DNA from: Phoenicibacter congonensis
Lineage (GTDB): Bacteria > Actinomycetota > Coriobacteriia > Coriobacteriales > Eggerthellaceae
Reading direction: 5' to 3'
Assembly (NCBI RefSeq): GCF_900169485.1
Contig: NZ_LT821227.1
Location: 992,001 to 1,056,000 of the forward strand
Length of the DNA stretch: 64,000 nt
Both the position numbers and the translations under genes were made by a program. The notes beneath the pieces are model-generated. The model was not told the origin of the DNA, made no database searches, and saw nothing but the letters and a program-made list of their open reading frames with translations. This document shows, one piece after another, positions 61,657 through 64,000 of the stretch (positions within the stretch are counted from its first letter, which is position 1; each line of letters starts with the position of its first letter).

Positions 61657-62811
61657 TTAAAGCATCTCAATAAACGCTGCCATGCGGGTGTTGATTTGTT
61701 CAATGTCTGATTGAGAGAAATCTGTTTCAACTACTGTGTATGGAAGACCCTTCTTGTTTTTAATCAAATCTCCAACCAGTGCTGTTTCAACGTTATAGGT
61801 GTGACATGCTTGCAAAATGATGTCAACAACGCCGTCAATTTTGAACTCGTCACAAAGCTGATCAAGCATTTCTAACCTATTTGGATTTGGAGACATGCAT
61901 GAACAACCAATGCCCATGTAGCGACGTGCAAGTGCATCATAAACATCTGGGTTTTCTTCATCGGTGAGACGCATAGATTTCAGACCTGCGCAGTTTTCGA
62001 AGGCAACCACAACAGCTCCATTGTCCTCGATTGCTTTTATTACTTTTTGTGCACCGCCGCCTGATGGAGAGCCTGTAACAAGGATTCTTGGTTTTTTACC
62101 AAAATTTTGCCCCGCAGCATATTCCTCTTCAATTCTGTCTGCAAGTTCATCAATTCGATCTTTAATTGAATCAATGTCCATACTAAAACCAGAGCCATAT
62201 GCGGCATTAACAATGTCTAAACCACTGCAAGGAGCTGGGTCATTCTTCATCAAATATTGCAAGCGCATGAGTGATTTTGTAATCTCATTGCGCTTGTGAA
62301 TTGCTTCGCGAATTTTATCTTCGGTGATTGTTACTCCAAAGGTTTCTTCGAGTTTTTCTTTAAACTTGATAATTTCTTCGCGGTATTTTTTGATGCCTTC
62401 TTCGTTTTGTTTGTGTGGCAACTCCATAACATAGACTGGTTTGTCTTTTGCCAAAATCTCATACATCTTTTTCTTGCCATCACAAGTTGTCTCTCCAACA
62501 ATGAGGTCAGAAAAATAAAAGAATGGGCATTTGTCGGTAATGGCAAAGCCATAACTTGATTTAATGAGCGGACAAAGGTTTCTAGGAAGAACCTTTTCTG
62601 CATCTGGAATTGTTTCATCAGAAAGTGAGCATAGTCCAACAACTGCAGCGCCCATAGCGTCTGCAATCTCTTTCGGCAAGAAAGTGCAAAACACACCCAC
62701 ACAAGGAACACCTTCATCCTTTAATTTTTTAATTGCCAAAAATGAATTCTGACGTTGCTCAGCAAACTCATTAAAGATTTCAGGTAACTCTCTCTTTAAT
62801 TCAACTGTCAT
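61657..62811 (-). CDS. Double-cubane-cluster-type reductase (HgdB/YjiM family)
   Basis: A 384-residue protein of the 2-hydroxyacyl-CoA dehydratase D-subunit superfamily. It is the stand-alone YjiM-like type now described as double-cubane-cluster anaerobic reductases. Candidate cluster cysteines are Cys37, Cys42, Cys80, Cys95 and Cys110 in the first domain, and CSCMS and QACHTYN in the second. Only one HgdB-like subunit is present, arguing against a classical heterodimeric dehydratase. ATG 62811 with GAAAGG upstream is the start. The activase upstream would supply low-potential electrons with ATP. The substrate is unknown. Confidence 0.85.
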   Translation of the reverse strand: MTVELKRELPEIFNEFAEQRQNSFLAIKKLKDEGVPCVGVFCTFLPKEIADAMGAAVVGLCSLSDETIPDAEKVLPRNLCPLIKSSYGFAITDKCPFFYFSDLIVGETTCDGKKKMYEILAKDKPVYVMELPHKQNEEGIKKYREEIIKFKEKLEETFGVTITEDKIREAIHKRNEITKSLMRLQYLMKNDPAPCSGLDIVNAAYGSGFSMDIDSIKDRIDELADRIEEEYAAGQNFGKKPRILVTGSPSGGGAQKVIKAIEDNGAVVVAFENCAGLKSMRLTDEENPDVYDALARRYMGIGCSCMSPNPNRLEMLDQLCDEFKIDGVVDIILQACHTYNVETALVGDLIKNKKGLPYTVVETDFSQSDIEQINTRMAAFIEML

Positions 62812-62890
62812 GTTAATACCTTTCAAATATCCTAGATTTTGCGCAAATTTATAAGCCTGGCGCGCACTCAGGCATAATTAACCTTTAAAT

Positions 62891-63661
62891 TTAGTTGTGT
62901 TGTTTGTTCAGACGTTTTTGCCCTAGCACTGCAGCACCCAAAGCCCCATTAAATTGACACAGTGGGCTTGTGTGAAGTTCTTTAACCCCTAAGAATTTAG
63001 TTAGCACAGCTTGAAAAGTTTTTGACTTCGCAAGTCCACCTGAAAAGAAAATTACAGGATCTTTTGGCATTAGGCGTTGGGCGAAAATTGCAGTTCGCCT
63101 ACAAATGGAATAAATGCAGCCTAAAGCAATATCCCTAGAAGGTGTGTCTTGCGCAAGTAAACCAATAATTTCGCTCTCAGCAAAAACTGCACACATGCTG
63201 TTAATCGTGACGGGTTCAGCACCTTTCACGAAATCATCAATTTCGTCAACGGAACTTCCTACTCGATTCATAACCATTTCAACAAAACGACCAGTGCCAG
63301 CTGCACATTTATCATTCATGAGAAAATCTTTTACATTATGGTTCTCATCCAGTGCAATTACTTTGCTGTCTTGACCACCAACGTCGATAACGAAATTGCA
63401 CTCAGGGCAAAGATAACCTGCACCAGCACCATGGCAAGCTATTTCTGTCATAGACTTGTCGGCTTTGTCCAAAAGTGAGCGACCATATCCAGTTGACATT
63501 ACAAAACCAACTTCTGGAGAATAAAGCTCATCATAAAGGCTTGTTATAACCTTTACTGGTCGAACACCACTTGGCTCTAATCGTTTTGTAATTATGTTTT
63601 CGCCATCAAATAGTATGGCCTTTGTCGTTGTCGACCCTGAATCAATACCCAATGTGAGCAA
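62891..63661 (-). CDS. Acyl-CoA dehydratase activase-type ATPase (HgdC/YjiL family)
   Basis: A 256-residue ASKHA-fold ATPase. The phosphate loops are GIDSGSTTTKA and GGQDSK (residues 95-100). Cys119 in KCAAGTGRF and Cys157 in SMCAVFAESE are the cluster ligands of a dimer-bridging 4Fe-4S cluster. It injects electrons into its partner with ATP hydrolysis. TTG 63661 is preceded by TGGAGG at the right distance. It is 79 bp upstream of the HgdB-like gene, as in E. coli yjiL-yjiM. Confidence 0.92.
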   Translation of the reverse strand: MLTLGIDSGSTTTKAILFDGENIITKRLEPSGVRPVKVITSLYDELYSPEVGFVMSTGYGRSLLDKADKSMTEIACHGAGAGYLCPECNFVIDVGGQDSKVIALDENHNVKDFLMNDKCAAGTGRFVEMVMNRVGSSVDEIDDFVKGAEPVTINSMCAVFAESEIIGLLAQDTPSRDIALGCIYSICRRTAIFAQRLMPKDPVIFFSGGLAKSKTFQAVLTKFLGVKELHTSPLCQFNGALGAAVLGQKRLNKQHN

Positions 63662-64000
63662 GTTAGCCTCCAGCTAATTAAATGCTTAAAAATTACAGGT
63701 TTGTTTAAAGGGCAGTAAAAGACGTTCGCTTTTCATCGAACAGGCAGAAAATACAGCAAATTTAACAATCAATATTTACAGATATTAATCAATTGATTAC
63801 TTTTTTATATCACATAGAAACCTAGAGAAATTAGAAAATTCTTAAAACTTATCGCGATAACATTTAAAATCACTTGAAATGATTAAGTTTTCCCTGCTAG
63901 ACGCCAGATTTACCGTTCACCGAAAACATTTAAAATTTGTTTGACAAATAATGTTTTGTCTTTTTGTCACTTTTACTTGATTTGAATAGTTAAATAAATT
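63662..64000. other. Right-edge intergenic region
   Basis: 339 bp of AT-rich DNA. It should contain the promoter for the activase operon. On the plus strand, TTTGACAAATAATGTTTTGTC at about 63940-63960 has a consensus -35 and an imperfect dyad (GACAAA / TTTGTC), perhaps a promoter for a divergent gene beyond the edge. No gene is seen. Confidence 0.5.

Noticed and set aside
61657-63661. Classical 2-hydroxyglutaryl-CoA dehydratase
   Set aside because: Only one HgdB-like subunit is present and there is no CoA-transferase or second subunit nearby, so the single-subunit double-cubane type fits better.

Overview
The window looks like a low-GC chromosome segment from an anaerobic, Gram-positive-type bacterium. 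The twin-arginine lipoproteins, the gene order dut-nrdR-miaA-miaB-spoVS-rny-recA-pgsA-rimO-yajQ-rodZ-ftsK-rnj-pnp-rpsO, and the double-cubane reductase and CXXC/NapH-type redox genes suggest class Coriobacteriia (Actinomycetota), possibly an unusually AT-rich Eggerthellaceae relative. This placement comes from gene content read by eye, not from a phylogeny.

The left 23 kb is an accessory region with small genes on both strands, separated by intergenic stretches full of a short dispersed repeat. Its core is GGTGCCAG, and the best copies are flanked by TTTACA and TGTAAA arms exactly 17 bp apart. I count roughly 60 copies. A 'CATGAAT' subtype fills 437-5466 and a 'GGCAAAAT / GGCTT' subtype fills 5500-22740. 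The repeat is almost absent from the housekeeping half. A REP-associated tyrosine transposase (RAYT, 20581-21351) lies inside the repeat field and is the best candidate for its mobiliser.

The same region carries an apparent extracytoplasmic redox-repair island (7127-13447): a two-component system, a 48-residue CXXC membrane peptide, a NapH-like polyferredoxin, a TlpA-type thioredoxin lipoprotein, a small membrane protein and an MsrA-MsrB lipoprotein. The MsrB half is cut off before its catalytic cysteine. The gene abuts a decayed Tn916-type conjugative element (about 13448-18550) that retains a thioester/VaFE surface adhesin, two DUF961 proteins and remnants of the Orf15 and Orf14 transfer proteins around an internal deletion. 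On the element's other side, L-lactate dehydrogenase is also truncated. Other genes here include an MBL-fold lipoprotein, a TIGR00266 protein, a DUF5067 lipoprotein, GNAT, DUF5714, HAD and VOC proteins, ogt and luxS.

The next block (24-43 kb) is a leftward housekeeping cluster for nucleotide metabolism, tRNA modification, RNA decay (RNase Y, RNase J, PNPase), recombination, phospholipid synthesis (a PgsA-CinA fusion) and division. Just downstream of dut are three decaying partial copies of its own 3' end. luxS has shorter tail copies of the same kind.

From 43 to 49 kb lies the phosphate module: pstSCAB on the minus strand and the divergent PhoP/PhoR pair on the plus strand, with a perfect 9-bp dyad over the phoP promoter. 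After tRNA-Pro comes a short stretch of element debris (DUF2513, a CdiA-type toxin tail). It is followed by a LysR regulator, a heterodimeric ABC exporter, and an operon-like series running activase, double-cubane reductase, PatB/MalY aminotransferase and OppABCDF, which suggests peptide and sulfur amino acid catabolism.
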